Origin: Candidatus Faecivivens stercorigallinarum
Lineage (GTDB): Bacteria; Bacillota; Clostridia; Oscillospirales; Ruminococcaceae
Direction of reading: 5' to 3'
Length of the DNA: 21,828 nucleotides
Assembly (NCBI GenBank): GCA_018715465.1
Contig: DVLN01000075.1
Span: forward strand, 1 to 21,828
Shown: one piece after another, positions 21,791 to 21,828 of the stretch
Numbering within the stretch: position 1 is the stretch's first letter
Layout: each line of letters begins with the position of its first letter
Notes under the pieces: generated by a model
The model's input: only the letters and a program-made list of their open reading frames with translations
Told to the model about the DNA's origin: nothing
The model's database searches: none
Made by a program: the position numbers and the translations under genes

Positions 21791-21828
21791 TTACAAAAAA
21801 CAAAATCATCCGGCAGACTGAACGTCTG
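21791..21828 (-). terminator. Probable terminator of a minus-strand gene beyond the window
   Basis: CAGAC/GTCTG arms (21814-21818 and 21824-21828) are followed on the minus strand by CCGGATGATTTTGTTTTTTG. The outer part of the stem would lie outside the window, so this is only partly supported. Confidence 0.45.

Overview
The window looks like a chromosomal segment of a G+C-rich Firmicute, most likely a clostridial gut lineage close to Oscillospiraceae/Ruminococcaceae. The basis is a Gram-positive-type secA with a C-terminal SEC-C zinc motif, strong AAAGGAGG-like ribosome binding sites, TTG/GTG starts, consensus sigma-A promoters, a NiCo riboswitch, and a purine pathway that uses separate PurO-type IMP cyclohydrolase and AICAR formyltransferase genes. 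The taxonomic placement is inference. No transposase, tRNA, rRNA or CRISPR array was seen.

Layout. 1-379: hairpin-rich repeat copy A. 358-3282 (-): secA with its own promoter. 3421-4040: repeat copy B. 4215-5760 (+): ECF sigma factor and a membrane protein that is probably its anti-sigma factor. 5827-6618 (-): hotdog thioesterase followed by an XRE regulator. 6784-7636 (+): DUF3795-like Cys-rich protein overlapping a minimal nucleotidyltransferase. 7779-7939: promoter plus a terminator-ending leader. 7988-13127 (+): purE, purC, purM, purN, purO-like and AICAR formyltransferase. 13128-13975: repeat copy D with a 42-bp tandem array. 14063-15759 (+): NTF2-like protein and purD, then a terminator. 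15941-16339: repeat copy E. 16340-19655 (-): wall-binding-repeat C39-like peptidase followed by uvrC. 19726-20250: repeat copy F. 20596-21501 (-): cation diffusion facilitator, preceded by a NiCo riboswitch and terminator.

How the genes fit together. The purine genes supply steps of de novo IMP synthesis: PurD (glycine ligation), PurN (first formyl transfer), PurM (AIR), PurE (carboxylation), PurC (SAICAR), then AICAR formyltransferase and PurO for the last two steps. purF, purL/Q/S, purK and purB are not in the window. The metal exporter is probably switched on by Co2+/Ni2+ through its riboswitch.

The most unusual content is a mosaic family of about 0.4-0.9 kb intergenic elements: five with the full core (A, B, D, E, F) and one partial (C) in under 22 kb. 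Each core is a chain of short hairpins whose stems differ between copies with matching changes on both arms, while loop sequences and exact lengths are kept. One module is always a 35-nt hairpin (14-bp stem, 7-nt loop reading TTCRAYR) resembling a tRNA T-arm/acceptor minihelix. Copies A and C overlap the last codons of secA and purC, D starts at the first base after the AICAR formyltransferase stop codon, and E starts within a few bases of the uvrC stop. This pattern points to a structured, dispersed nucleic-acid element rather than coding sequence.
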